NCBI RefSeq assembly: GCF_016908635.1
Contig: NZ_JAFBEG010000004.1
Span: 108,308-172,307 of the forward strand
Length of the DNA: 64,000 nt
Source: Sporohalobacter salinus
Lineage (GTDB): Bacteria; Bacillota; Halanaerobiia; Halobacteroidales; Acetohalobiaceae
Direction: 5' to 3'
The translations under genes were made by a program, and so were the position numbers. Within the stretch, counting starts at the first letter, position 1; each line of letters opens with the position of its first letter. The notes below the pieces were generated by a model that saw only the letters and a program-made list of their open reading frames with translations, did not search any database and had not been told where the DNA came from. Shown piece by piece: positions 43,614-52,600 of the stretch.

Positions 43614-45005
43614 ATGGCAGTAACTAAATTAAAAGAGCTTAAGAATAAGGTAACATCCTCAACTGCAAAACTAGCGATTATTTATGGCGGTAATGAATTG
43701 GGATTTCAATTAGCAGAACAATTAACTAAGTTAGGACGTGATGTAGTAATTATAGATGAAGACCCTCAGTTGTTAAAACAGATTCAAGAAAAAATAGATG
43801 TAATGACTTTAGCCGGTAGCGGAGTAGATATCGAAAGGTTAAAACAGGTTGGGATTAACCGAACAGAACTGATATTAGCTGTTTCTAATAATGATGAAAA
43901 GAATATATTAACCTCTATTTATGCTAATCGATTGGGAGTAGAACGAATTGTAGCTAAAGTTGAAGATTATGATTATTTAACTGATAATAATTCATTACTT
44001 AATGATGAGTTAGGGATTGATTTAATAGTTAATCCTTGCAAAATTGTAGTAGATCAGATTACTAATTTGATTAGACCTACAATGAAACCTGGAATTGAAA
44101 GTTTTATTAGCGGTAAAGTAAAGTTGTCAGAAATAACAGTTACGCATCGTAGTTCTCTAGCTTTTGATCGACTAAGCGAAGTAGAATTGCCTGCTAATTC
44201 ATTAGTGATCTGTATTTTACGTCGTAATCGCTTATTTATTCCTGATGGAGATCATAAAGTCTATCCTGGCGATACTATTTACATCTTAGGAAAGAAAGGC
44301 TTGCGAACAAAATTAAGTCGATTTTTAAATAAATCTCAGAGTAAAAAAGAAAAGATAGTTTTAGCTGGAGGCAGTAGTATAAGTTATCAATTGACTAAGA
44401 TTCTAAATCAAAAGCGGACAATAGTAACCTTGATTGAGGAAAATAAAACTTGTTGTGAAGAACTGGCCAAAGAAATATCTGATACTTTAATCTTAAATGG
44501 CAGACCAACGAATATTGACCTTTTAAAAGAGGAAGGAATAGATCAGTCTGATGTCTTTGTTGCTGCTGGAGATAAGGATGAAGAGAATCTTTTAACTGGA
44601 TTAGTAGCTAATGAATTAGGAGCCAAAAGGGTCATTACTATTGTAAATAGTTTAGAATATAGTTACTTTAGTGAGATTGTAAATGTTGATACAATTCTTA
44701 CTCCTCAGATTTTGGTTTTAGAAAAAATTTTAGATTTTTTACATCAAGGGCAAGTCAACACTAAAACAATTTTGGACGGTCAAATGCATTTATTAAAGGT
44801 TGATGTCCCGAATCGTATAGCTAATAAACAAATTAAAGTAAAGGACTTAAATAAATCTTCGGATTTAATAGTAGGTATAGTTAATAGAGATAAAGATTTA
44901 ATTATTCCCGATGGAGAATTAAAATTAAAACCGGATGATCAATTATTAGTTTTTACCTTAGCAGCTAAGAGTAATATAGAACAGGAACTCTTTAATGGCT
45001 ATTAG
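43614..45005 (+). CDS. trkA: Trk potassium uptake protein TrkA, full-length (two RCK_N/RCK_C units)
   Basis: A 463-residue protein with a duplicated RCK_N-RCK_C module, as in E. coli TrkA. The Rossmann motifs are altered in the first unit (IYGGNELGFQLAEQ) and more regular in the second (LAGGSSISYQLTK), followed by GDKDEENL. The two RCK_C domains lie near 140-225 and 375-460. It would form the cytoplasmic gating ring of the TrkH encoded 12 bases downstream. This is a second, distinct Trk system, not linked to the c-di-AMP riboswitch. Confidence 0.92.
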   Translation: MAVTKLKELKNKVTSSTAKLAIIYGGNELGFQLAEQLTKLGRDVVIIDEDPQLLKQIQEKIDVMTLAGSGVDIERLKQVGINRTELILAVSNNDEKNILTSIYANRLGVERIVAKVEDYDYLTDNNSLLNDELGIDLIVNPCKIVVDQITNLIRPTMKPGIESFISGKVKLSEITVTHRSSLAFDRLSEVELPANSLVICILRRNRLFIPDGDHKVYPGDTIYILGKKGLRTKLSRFLNKSQSKKEKIVLAGGSSISYQLTKILNQKRTIVTLIEENKTCCEELAKEISDTLILNGRPTNIDLLKEEGIDQSDVFVAAGDKDEENLLTGLVANELGAKRVITIVNSLEYSYFSEIVNVDTILTPQILVLEKILDFLHQGQVNTKTILDGQMHLLKVDVPNRIANKQIKVKDLNKSSDLIVGIVNRDKDLIIPDGELKLKPDDQLLVFTLAAKSNIEQELFNGY

Positions 45006-45017
45006 GGAGCGATCATT

Positions 45018-46457
45018 ATGAGATTAAAGATAATCTTTAATATTTTAGGCAAATTATTAATTTTTGCTGGATTGGCGATGCTGCTGCCTTTGGCGGTAGC
45101 ATTATTTTATAGAGAGGTTGATGCACTATCGTTTTTAGTATCTATGGGTTTAACAATAAGCGTTGGAAAGATAATGCAGAAATTTTCTTGTTCTCAACAG
45201 GAGATTAGACATCGGGAGGGCTTTGCAATAGTAACCTTAGGCTGGATTTTAATTTCTCTTTTTGGAGCGATTCCTTTTATGTTATCAGGGGTTTTCGATA
45301 ATTTTGTTAATGCTTTCTTTGAAAGTGTTAGTGGCTTTACTACTACTGGAGCAACGGTTATTCTTTCCTTAGAGAGTTTATCGCATAGTATTCTCTTCTG
45401 GCGGAGTTTGAGTCACTGGTTAGGTGGAATGGGGATTATTGTGATGTCGATTGCAATTTTACCAGAGTTAGCTGGTTCAATGCAGTTATTTAAAGCAGAG
45501 GTTCCAGGGCCTGTTAATGATAGATTGAGACCGAGAATTAAAGAGACAGCTAAAACATTGTGGGTTATCTATATTTTATTGACTATTGCTCAGATATTTT
45601 TCTTATTTCTCAATGATATGTCTCTTTTTGATGCTATTTTGCATTCTTTTGGGACAATGTCTACAGGAGGGTTCTCCTCTAGAACACTAAGTGTTAGAGC
45701 ATATGATAGTTTAATTATTGAAGCAATTATGGTTTTTTTTATGTTCTTAGCTGGAACCAATTTTACTTTACATTATCAGGTTTTACAAGGAAATATTAAA
45801 GCTTTATTTAATAATAAAGAATTTCGCTTTTATTTATTTTTAGTAAGTACAGCAATTCTTTTGATTACTGTGAATTTAAGATTACAGGTATATAAAGGTT
45901 GGCTTCAGTCTATTAGGTATGCTGCTTTTCAAACATTATCGATTATGAGTACAGCTGGATTTGCTACTGTTGATTATGATATTTGGCCACCTTTTGCTAG
46001 AGGAATTTTGCTTGTTTTAATGTTTATCGGTGGTTGTGCTGGTTCAACAGCTGGAGGAATTAAGATTATTAGAATTTACGCTTTAATGAAAAAAGGTTTT
46101 CAAGAATTGTATAAATTAATTCATCCTCGGGCTGTAACTTCTTTAAAGATAGGTAATCGTGCTGTATCTGAAGAAGTTTCAACTAGTATTCTTGGTTTCT
46201 TCTTTTTATATATTATAGTTTTTGTGGTAGCGGCAATTACTTTAACTTCTTTTGGTATTGATTTGATTAGTTCAATTTCAGCTGTAGCAGCAACCCTTGG
46301 TAATATTGGTCCTGGTTTAGGGTTGATTGGTCCGTTAAATACATATGTGCCGTTGCCGACTGTTGGGAAATTATTACTTTCCTTTTGTATGTTATTAGGA
46401 AGATTAGAGATTTATACTGTATTAGTATTTATGTTAGCTGGTTTTTGGCGTCGATAA
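45018..46457 (+). CDS. trkH: Trk potassium uptake membrane subunit TrkH (second system)
   Basis: A 479-residue K+ transporter with the four-repeat architecture. Filter segments VSGFTTTGAT, MSTGGFSSRT, MSTAGFATVD and AATLGNIGPGLG are visible. The fourth filter, TLGNIGPG, is the TrkH/TrkG type rather than the KtrB type. It differs clearly from the first TrkH (34718-36193). Two Trk systems fit a cell that balances high external salt with K+. Confidence 0.94.
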   Translation: MRLKIIFNILGKLLIFAGLAMLLPLAVALFYREVDALSFLVSMGLTISVGKIMQKFSCSQQEIRHREGFAIVTLGWILISLFGAIPFMLSGVFDNFVNAFFESVSGFTTTGATVILSLESLSHSILFWRSLSHWLGGMGIIVMSIAILPELAGSMQLFKAEVPGPVNDRLRPRIKETAKTLWVIYILLTIAQIFFLFLNDMSLFDAILHSFGTMSTGGFSSRTLSVRAYDSLIIEAIMVFFMFLAGTNFTLHYQVLQGNIKALFNNKEFRFYLFLVSTAILLITVNLRLQVYKGWLQSIRYAAFQTLSIMSTAGFATVDYDIWPPFARGILLVLMFIGGCAGSTAGGIKIIRIYALMKKGFQELYKLIHPRAVTSLKIGNRAVSEEVSTSILGFFFLYIIVFVVAAITLTSFGIDLISSISAVAATLGNIGPGLGLIGPLNTYVPLPTVGKLLLSFCMLLGRLEIYTVLVFMLAGFWRR

Positions 46458-46480
46458 ATATAAAGTAAAATATATTTTGA

Positions 46481-46509
46481 TTTACATTTAGTGAAAATAA
46501 TGTTATAAT
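46481..46509 (+). promoter_or_regulatory. Strong vegetative promoter downstream of trkH
   Basis: TTTACA (46481-46486), a 17-base spacer and perfect TATAAT (46504-46509). It lies in a 357-base intergenic region whose next coding sequence begins 300 bases later. Confidence 0.7.
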
Positions 46510-46515
46510 GAATAC

Positions 46516-46624
46516 AAATTTGAGATTATTAAAAGGATAAATTGAAGTATTTATGATATCAATTAAAATAGTTCGACAATTAAATTGTTTCTGTAGACCT
46601 ACTGATTTAAAGTAGGTTTTTCTT
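46516..46624 (+). ncRNA. Candidate small RNA or attenuated leader
   Basis: From the predicted start of the promoter at 46481-46509 to a terminator (ACCTACT / AGTAGGT stem at 46597-46617, then TTTTTC) there are about 110 bases with no ribosome-binding site or credible open frame. The layout promoter, short transcript, terminator fits a small RNA. The hairpin could instead only be the terminator of trkH. The rest of the gap, to 46814, shows nothing clear. Confidence 0.4.
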
Positions 46625-46814
46625 AATCTTATTTAGAATAAGTAACATTTTGTACTGTTATGAAGGAGAAAGTTTGGATTTATAGAATTTTATTTAGTAC
46701 AAGTTATTTTATATTATTAATTTGGTAAATAATTGTTAAAAATAATTTGAATGGGAATAATATTTATTAGCACCATAATTATAAAAATATTTAGCTGAAG
46801 GGTGATAATTAAAT

Positions 46815-47096
46815 ATGTCTACAAAAAGTGCTATCAAGGTGACAGTAAAAGGGAGAGTGCAGGGAGTAGGATATCGAGCATTTACTCATCAAAAAGCAAC
46901 TAAATTAGGACTTAGAGGCTATGTTAGAAGTTCTGACGGAAATGAAATTGAGGTATTTGCTGAAGGAAATCAAGAGTCGTTAGAAGAATTAGTAGATTTA
47001 TTAGAATCTGGTCCTGCTCGAGCTGAGATTGAAGATGTTGAATGGGAATGGGCTGATGTTACTGACGATTATATTAGATTTGCCATTAAATATTAA
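46815..47096 (+). CDS. acyP: Acylphosphatase
   Basis: A 93-residue enzyme that hydrolyses acyl phosphates. The active-site loop GRVQGVGYRAF (with the catalytic Arg) and the downstream catalytic Asn replaced in context by LRGYVRSSDGNEIEVFAEG are visible. The region normally reads GWVRNxxDG; here it is GYVRSSDG, so the catalytic Asn equivalent is Ser, worth noting. Length is normal. The start is ATG 46815 with a weak GGGTGAT site. Confidence 0.88.
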   Translation: MSTKSAIKVTVKGRVQGVGYRAFTHQKATKLGLRGYVRSSDGNEIEVFAEGNQESLEELVDLLESGPARAEIEDVEWEWADVTDDYIRFAIKY

Positions 47097-47167
47097 TTGT
47101 TGGTAGCTAGGTTAGTGTTTTAATAGAATTAATAGGAATTAAGGAAAGGATTCAGGAGGAGTTACAA

Positions 47168-47686
47168 ATGAATATGGCCAATAGATTAACTTTAAGTAGG
47201 ATTTTAATTATTCCTATCTTTCTATATATCTTTTTTGTTCAGTTTAAATATCATTTATTAATTGCTGGGGTTATATTTTTTTTGTCAGGATTAACAGATT
47301 TGTTTGATGGATATATAGCTAGAACATATAATCAAGTTTCAAATTTAGGTAAATTACTGGATCCACTGGCTGATAAGTTAACTATGGTGACTGTCTTTAC
47401 AGCTCTAGCTATCAATCAATTAATTCCTATTGGGATTCTTTTAGTAGTAGTTTGCCGAGAAATAATTATTTTATCCGGGGCTATCTTTGTTTATTTGAAT
47501 AAGGCTGATATTATTAACCCTAGTAAATTTGGAAAATATGCTACTTTATTTCTTTACATAACTGCTTTTTCTTATATTGTTAGATGGGAATTTTTTCAGT
47601 ATTTTGTTTTTCTAGCAATTCCATTAACTATAATTAGCGGGATTGATTACTGTATAAAAGCTTATAATACTTTTATTAATGGATAG
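47168..47686 (+). CDS. pgsA: CDP-alcohol phosphatidyltransferase (PgsA-like)
   Basis: A 172-residue membrane enzyme with the CDP-alcohol transferase motif DGYIARTYNQVSNLGKLLDP plus LAD (DGxxAR-x8-GxxxDxxxD). It opens MANRLTLSRIL, as PgsA proteins do. The likely reaction is CDP-diacylglycerol plus glycerol 3-phosphate to phosphatidylglycerophosphate; a paralogue with another alcohol is possible. CAGGAGGAG precedes ATG 47168. Confidence 0.88.
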   Translation: MNMANRLTLSRILIIPIFLYIFFVQFKYHLLIAGVIFFLSGLTDLFDGYIARTYNQVSNLGKLLDPLADKLTMVTVFTALAINQLIPIGILLVVVCREIIILSGAIFVYLNKADIINPSKFGKYATLFLYITAFSYIVRWEFFQYFVFLAIPLTIISGIDYCIKAYNTFING

Positions 47687-47707
47687 ACTAATAGTCTATC
47701 CATTTTT
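47679..47707 (+). terminator. Terminator overlapping the end of the pgsA-like gene
   Basis: The stem AATGGATAGACTA / TAGTCTATCCATT, which includes the stop codon, is followed by TTTC. Confidence 0.72.
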
Positions 47708-47815
47708 CATTTCTTATTTTACAAAAAATGTTAAAAAACTGTAAAAATATGAAGGGGAATTATAGTAAAACAAGAAGATAATATAATAAAAGATTAATAT
47801 TTTGGAGGTGAAAGA

Positions 47816-48565
47816 GTGTCAGAAGCTTATAATTTGACAGAAGTGATGACAATTTCCGATATGGCTTATAAGATTTTAAAAGAGCATAAAGAACCATTAC
47901 ATTATAAAGAGATTTTTGAAAAAATTAGTAAAGTAAAACAGATTAAAAATTCTGGTTCGGTTCAGTCCTGTATTTATTCTGAAGATAAATTTATTAGAAT
48001 GGGGGAGGGATATTGGGGATTAACTGAATGGCTATTGAGTGGCTTAAGATTTATCTATTCCATAAAGCCCCTTGAATATCAGCGGAGAACTTTGAAGATT
48101 GATTATGATCATGAATTGTATTTTCCCTATTATATTCAGAATCAAGAGATTGATATTGAGTTTAAAGATCGTAAATATACTGGTATTCGTAAAGATAAAC
48201 AGACTTTTGAATTAGAAGATTTTTATAATAATGAACCGATTAATCCTAGAGATAAATTGATTATTAAGATTTCTGATGTTAATAAGTTGAATTATGAAAT
48301 AGTAGATTTAAAACCAAAAAATATAGAATTAGATAATCTAAATCAACGCATTGCAGACTTAGCCTTTAAAGTTTTAGAGAAAAAACGAGGGATTATGAGT
48401 ACTACTAGAATATTAGAACAGATTCTTATTAGATTATTAAAGACAGGAGAGATATCAAGTACAGGAGAATTTGATTTAAAACCTCTGCTACCCTTATCCA
48501 AGATTTTAAATGCAGATGGTCGTTTTAATGAACGTTTAGCTGGGATGTTTACCCTTAATATTTAG
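47816..48565 (+). CDS. Protein with N-terminal HARE-type winged helix
   Basis: A 249-residue protein. Residues 10-75 (SDMAYKILKEHKEPLHYKEI, SVQSCIYSEDKFIRMGEGYWGL) form a HARE-HTH domain, as in RNA polymerase delta subunits and some restriction enzymes. The middle is a charged beta-rich segment, and the C-terminal 70 residues are helical with no known match. It probably binds nucleic acid or RNA polymerase, but the role is open. GTG 47816 follows GGAGGTGAAA. Confidence 0.7.
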   Translation: MSEAYNLTEVMTISDMAYKILKEHKEPLHYKEIFEKISKVKQIKNSGSVQSCIYSEDKFIRMGEGYWGLTEWLLSGLRFIYSIKPLEYQRRTLKIDYDHELYFPYYIQNQEIDIEFKDRKYTGIRKDKQTFELEDFYNNEPINPRDKLIIKISDVNKLNYEIVDLKPKNIELDNLNQRIADLAFKVLEKKRGIMSTTRILEQILIRLLKTGEISSTGEFDLKPLLPLSKILNADGRFNERLAGMFTLNI

Positions 48566-48651
48566 TTGGTTAATTAGTATTCCTCCTTTAATGTTGAATG
48601 ATGATAGGTATGGGAAATAGCAAGTTTACTAAAGTTTTGGGAGGAGTAATT

Positions 48652-49332
48652 ATGAAGAAGAGTATTAATTTAAGTCAGGAGGATATACGGCTTAATTATT
48701 TGAGTAAACTCAATTTTGCTAAAAATTTATTACTTGACTTGTTGCCATCAGATGAAGAAGTTGAGACTGACATGCAGGATCTTTATTCTACTTTAAAAAA
48801 GTTAATTAATTTACTTCAGGAGATTAAGCAAGACAAACATGAAGATTTTTCTCAGGTTTATCAATTAATAGTTGAAAATGAATTTTTAGATTTTATTTAT
48901 TTTGCTAAGGAAGAAGAAATATATTTAACAATTAAAGAGAAATTTGATTTAGATCCTGAATATCAATGGAATTTATTTAATAGAATCTATGCTAAATTAG
49001 AAGAGGTTTCTCAAAAAATCAATTATCTATCGGAGATAGAAAGTAGTGATGCATCTGAAATTCAAAAATTATTAATGGAAATAGCAATCATATTTAACAC
49101 TAACTTGACTACAGAAGCAAAAGAAAATAAATATTTAGTTCGCCATTTAAATGGAGTTTACCATTATATAAGAGGAGACTTTAATGAATCTTTGCATACA
49201 AAAGGTAATCTTGCTATTGAAGGTGATCTGCTACAGAGAGCTAAGAATGAATATAAGCAGGCATTGAAATTTGATAAAAGCTTAGTTAAGGCCCGGAATA
49301 GATTAAGACAGATGGAAAAATCAATTGTTTGA
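48652..49332 (+). CDS. Helical protein with a C-terminal TPR-like repeat, function unknown
   Basis: A 226-residue, acidic, almost wholly helical protein. Near the C-terminus ALKFDKSLVKARNRLRQME looks like a TPR helix pair. ATG 48652 is chosen because GGGAGGAG stands at normal distance; the ATG at 48598 has no such site. It follows the HARE-domain gene and precedes a long terminator. Confidence 0.65.
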   Translation: MKKSINLSQEDIRLNYLSKLNFAKNLLLDLLPSDEEVETDMQDLYSTLKKLINLLQEIKQDKHEDFSQVYQLIVENEFLDFIYFAKEEEIYLTIKEKFDLDPEYQWNLFNRIYAKLEEVSQKINYLSEIESSDASEIQKLLMEIAIIFNTNLTTEAKENKYLVRHLNGVYHYIRGDFNESLHTKGNLAIEGDLLQRAKNEYKQALKFDKSLVKARNRLRQMEKSIV

Positions 49333-49337
49333 CTTCT

Positions 49338-49390
49338 AATAAGCTAATTGATTAACTACCTAGGTAGTTAATCAATTAGCTTATTTTTAA
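49338..49390 (+). terminator. Terminator built on a 48-base perfect palindrome
   Basis: AATAAGCTAATTGATTAACT and its exact complement meet at CCTAGG without a loop (49338-49385), followed by TTT. It marks the end of the preceding gene. Confidence 0.85.
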
Positions 49391-49498
49391 ATTACTTTAA
49401 TAGTGCCTGTTAATCGGTTTTGGGTACTTAATTTCATTATTTAGTTGCCCTTTTTTATGAGATGAACTAAATAAAACTAAAAGAAGATTGATTTAAGC

Positions 49499-49527
49499 TT
49501 GTTAGTTTTAAAGAGATAATATATAAT
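49499..49527 (+). promoter_or_regulatory. Promoter of the tungstate transporter operon
   Basis: TTGTTA (49499-49504), 17 bases and TATAAT (49522-49527). An A-rich stretch GAACTAAATAAAACTAAAAG lies just upstream (about 49464-49484) and resembles the repeats before the TIM-like gene. No Moco/Tuco motif was found in the 110-base leader. The rest of the 49333-49638 gap holds only the terminator listed. Confidence 0.65.
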
Positions 49528-49638
49528 AGTTTTAGAATAGCAAGATGTATTAACTTATTTTTCTTAATATTAAATTATTTTGGAGATAGTAAAGGTTTAA
49601 GAGGAAATAATTACTTTTAATTAAAAGGGATGATATTA

Positions 49639-50610
49639 ATGTTGAAGAAAAAGTTAGCGACAGTACTTATATTATTAGTAGCTTTAATGGCTATTGGACA
49701 TGTAGGACAGGCAATTAATCCTAAAGAAGTTGAAGGTAAAATAACTATATTTCATGCTGGGTCGTTGGCAATTCCTTTTAAGCAGGTAGAAGAGGCTTTT
49801 GAAGCCAAGTATCCACAGGCTGATGTAATTAGAGAGGCAGCTGGTAGTAGAACTACTGTTCGTAAAGTAACTGATTTAGGTAGAAAGGCAGATATAGTAG
49901 GTTCAGCTGATTTTACAGTAATTGAAAAACTAATGATGCCTGAATTTACTGAATGGAGAGCAAATTTTGCAACTAATGAGATGGCTATTATGTACACCCC
50001 TCATTCAAAGTATACTGATGAAATCAATAGTGATAATTGGTATGAGATTTTATTAAGAGATGATGTGGCTTATGGTCATTCTAATCCTAATGCTGATCCT
50101 TGTGGTTATCGTAGTCAATTAGTTTGGAAATTGGCTGAAGATTATTATAATGAGCTTGGTTTGTATGATAAATTAGATGCTGGTTGTCCTACTAAAAATA
50201 TTCGACCTAAGGAGACGGATTTGATTGCAATGTTAGAAGCTGGCGAACTGGATTATCTCTTTATTTATCGTTCTGTAGCACAGCAACATGATATGTCGTT
50301 TGTAGTATTACCAGAAAAGATTAGTTTAAAGACTAATCGTTATGCAGATTTTTATAGTACTGTTAGCTTTGATGTAAGTGGAAAGAAACCAGGTGAAAAG
50401 ATTACCAAAACTGGTAGACCAATGGTTTATGGAGTGACTATACCTAAAAATGCTCCTAATAAGACTGGAGCTGTTGCTTTTATGAAGTTTTTGCTAGGCG
50501 AAGAAGGACAAGAGATTATGCGCAAAAATGGTCAGCCACCGATTGCTCCAGCAAAGGTTGATAATTTAGATAAAGTTCCGGCTGATTTGCGATCCACTGT
50601 AGAGGAGTAA
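49639..50610 (+). CDS. wtpA: Tungstate/molybdate ABC transporter substrate-binding protein WtpA
   Basis: A 323-residue secreted binding protein. A signal peptide (MLKKKLATVLILLVALMA) leads into FHAGSLAIPF, the oxyanion site with Ser residues, GSRTTVRKVTDLGRKADIVGSAD, and YGHSNPNADPCGYRSQLVWKLAE, hallmarks of the WtpA rather than the ModA or TupA class. Proteins of this class bind tungstate tightly. ATG 49639 follows AAAAGGG. First gene of wtpABC; the ligand fits the tungsten-type AOR of this window. Confidence 0.9.
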   Translation: MLKKKLATVLILLVALMAIGHVGQAINPKEVEGKITIFHAGSLAIPFKQVEEAFEAKYPQADVIREAAGSRTTVRKVTDLGRKADIVGSADFTVIEKLMMPEFTEWRANFATNEMAIMYTPHSKYTDEINSDNWYEILLRDDVAYGHSNPNADPCGYRSQLVWKLAEDYYNELGLYDKLDAGCPTKNIRPKETDLIAMLEAGELDYLFIYRSVAQQHDMSFVVLPEKISLKTNRYADFYSTVSFDVSGKKPGEKITKTGRPMVYGVTIPKNAPNKTGAVAFMKFLLGEEGQEIMRKNGQPPIAPAKVDNLDKVPADLRSTVEE

Positions 50611-50614
50611 AATT

Positions 50615-51397
50615 ATGAATCGATCTATTTTCAAATTAGTTTTAAGTTTGCTTTCAATTTTACTTCTGTTCTTTATTTTAGCTCCTTTAACTAAATTATT
50701 AACAGGATCAAGTACTGAATTAATATTAAGTACTTTACAAGAACAGAAAGTCTATAATTCATTACTTACTACTTTTAAAGCTTCATTAGTTGCTACTTTA
50801 ATTACTTTATTTTTAGGAATCCCTCTGGCTTATTTATTAGCTAGGGGTAATTTTCCTGGGCAGGCTTTGATAGAAGGAATAATTAATTTACCGGTAATTA
50901 TTCCTCATACAGCTGCAGGTATTGCATTGCTTACTGTATTTGGCAGCCAATTCTTTGGAGGTAAGTTTTTTAGTAAGTTAGGAATAGAGTTTGTAGGTGA
51001 ATTTGCTGGTATTGTAATAGGGATGATGTTTGTAAGTTTACCTTTTTTAGTTAATGAAGTAAAAGAAGGCTTCAGATCAATTGATGATAGATTAGAGAAG
51101 GTATCTCGAACTTTAGGAGCAACTCCAGCCCAGACTTTTTTTAAAGTAGCATTACCATTAAATAAAAATCATATTATTTCTGGTTCTGTTATGATGTGGG
51201 GGAGAGGTTTATCAGAATTTGGAGCAGTAGTAATTTTAGCTTATCATCCTATGACAGCACCTATTTTGATTTATGAGCGCTTTACTTCTTATGGTTTAAA
51301 GTATTCCAAACCAATAGCAATTGTGATGGTATTAGTTACTCTCTCTATCTTTATTGGGTTACGGTTACTGTATGGTCGAGAAGGAGAGAAAAATTAA
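50615..51397 (+). CDS. wtpB: Tungstate/molybdate ABC transporter permease WtpB
   Basis: A 260-residue permease with six membrane helices. The EAA loop reads EKVSRTLGATPAQTFFKVALPL, and PVIIPHTAAGIALL is the usual helix-3 region of ModB/WtpB. It lies four bases after wtpA, and its stop codon overlaps the ATG of wtpC by one base. Confidence 0.9.
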   Translation: MNRSIFKLVLSLLSILLLFFILAPLTKLLTGSSTELILSTLQEQKVYNSLLTTFKASLVATLITLFLGIPLAYLLARGNFPGQALIEGIINLPVIIPHTAAGIALLTVFGSQFFGGKFFSKLGIEFVGEFAGIVIGMMFVSLPFLVNEVKEGFRSIDDRLEKVSRTLGATPAQTFFKVALPLNKNHIISGSVMMWGRGLSEFGAVVILAYHPMTAPILIYERFTSYGLKYSKPIAIVMVLVTLSIFIGLRLLYGREGEKN

Positions 51398-52479
51398 TGA
51401 TTAAGTTAGAGAATATAAGTAAGAATCTAGGAAATTTTAAGCTTAAAAATATAAATTTAGAATTAAAAGAAGAAGAATATTTTACAATTTTAGGGCCGAC
51501 AGGCACAGGGAAATCTATTTTATTGGAAGTTATTGCTGGTTTACAGCAGCCGGAAGAGGGTGATATTTGGTTTGGAGATAAACTAGTTAATGATCTACCA
51601 CCTGAAGAGAGACAGATAGGAATGGTATATCAAAATTATATGTTATTTCCTCATTTAAATGTTAAAGATAATATATTATTTGGTTTGAAAATAAGAAGAG
51701 AATCAGCTACTAGAAAAAAGAGAAAGTTACAAGAAATAGTTTCGTTATTAGGAATTAGTAATTTTTTAGACCGCTCTATTAAAACATTAAGTGGTGGGGA
51801 AAAGCAGCGGGTTGCATTAGCTAGAGCTTTAATTATTTCACCTAATGTTCTATTATTGGATGAACCCTTAAGTGCCCTCGATCCTAGTACTAAAACTAAA
51901 ATACAGCAAGATTTAAAACGAGTTCATACTGAATTGGGGACAACTACTTTACATGTAACTCATGATTTTAATGAGGCTCTGTCCTTAGCCGATAGGATTG
52001 CTATTATGCAGCAGGGAGAAATAGTCCAGATTGGACCTTCTCAGCAGGTTTTTAAGCAGCCAGAGTCAAGTTTTGTAGCAGAATTTGTAGGTAGTAAAAA
52101 TATTTTTGTAGGTAAGATAATTTATAAAGATGATAAAAAGTTGATTAAAGTCAATGACGATGTAGAATTAGAAATAGCTACTGAAAAAGAAGGACAGGTT
52201 AGTTTAATTATTCGTCCCGAAGATATAATTATTTCTCTTCGGTCTTTTAATTCTAGTGCTCGTAATTCTTATCAAGGAGTAGTAAAAGCGATTGAAAAAC
52301 GTATGTCGATAGTAGAGGTTATAGTTGATATCGGCATTGAAATAACTGCTTATGTTACTTATCGTTCTCTAGAAGAGATGGAGATAGAACCTGAAGAAGA
52401 AGTTTATATAACTTTTAAAGCTACAGCTGGACATATTATAGAAAAAGTTAATGATACGACTAAAATTAGAGGTGTATAA
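51397..52479 (+). CDS. wtpC: Tungstate/molybdate ABC transporter ATP-binding protein WtpC
   Basis: A 360-residue ATPase with Walker A GPTGTGKS, signature LSGGEKQRVALARAL, Walker B LLLDEPLSALD and the switch VTHDF. The C-terminal 110 residues form a TOBE/mop-like domain (IIRPEDIIIS..), which in ModC-type proteins can sense the oxyanion and shut transport down. In Walker A the usual GKT/S is GKS. A terminator follows at 52516. Confidence 0.9.
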   Translation: MIKLENISKNLGNFKLKNINLELKEEEYFTILGPTGTGKSILLEVIAGLQQPEEGDIWFGDKLVNDLPPEERQIGMVYQNYMLFPHLNVKDNILFGLKIRRESATRKKRKLQEIVSLLGISNFLDRSIKTLSGGEKQRVALARALIISPNVLLLDEPLSALDPSTKTKIQQDLKRVHTELGTTTLHVTHDFNEALSLADRIAIMQQGEIVQIGPSQQVFKQPESSFVAEFVGSKNIFVGKIIYKDDKKLIKVNDDVELEIATEKEGQVSLIIRPEDIIISLRSFNSSARNSYQGVVKAIEKRMSIVEVIVDIGIEITAYVTYRSLEEMEIEPEEEVYITFKATAGHIIEKVNDTTKIRGV

Positions 52480-52515
52480 TTAATATATTTCTTTACTAAA
52501 CTAAAAAATAATACC

Positions 52516-52546
52516 AAAAATCCCTTTTTAAAGAGGGATTTTTTTA
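52516..52546 (+). terminator. Intrinsic terminator after wtpC
   Basis: AAAAATCCCT and AGGGATTTTT pair around TTTTAAAG-like loop bases, with further T residues after. Confidence 0.8.
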
Positions 52547-52600
52547 ATTTTCCTGAAAAATTAGTACAGTAACTAAACTATATAAAGTAGGAGAATTAAT

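Noticed and set aside
49639..52479. A molybdate (ModABC) or tungstate TupABC transporter
   Set aside because: The binding protein has the WtpA-type sequence around the oxyanion site (SNPNADPCGYRS), which ModA and TupA lack.
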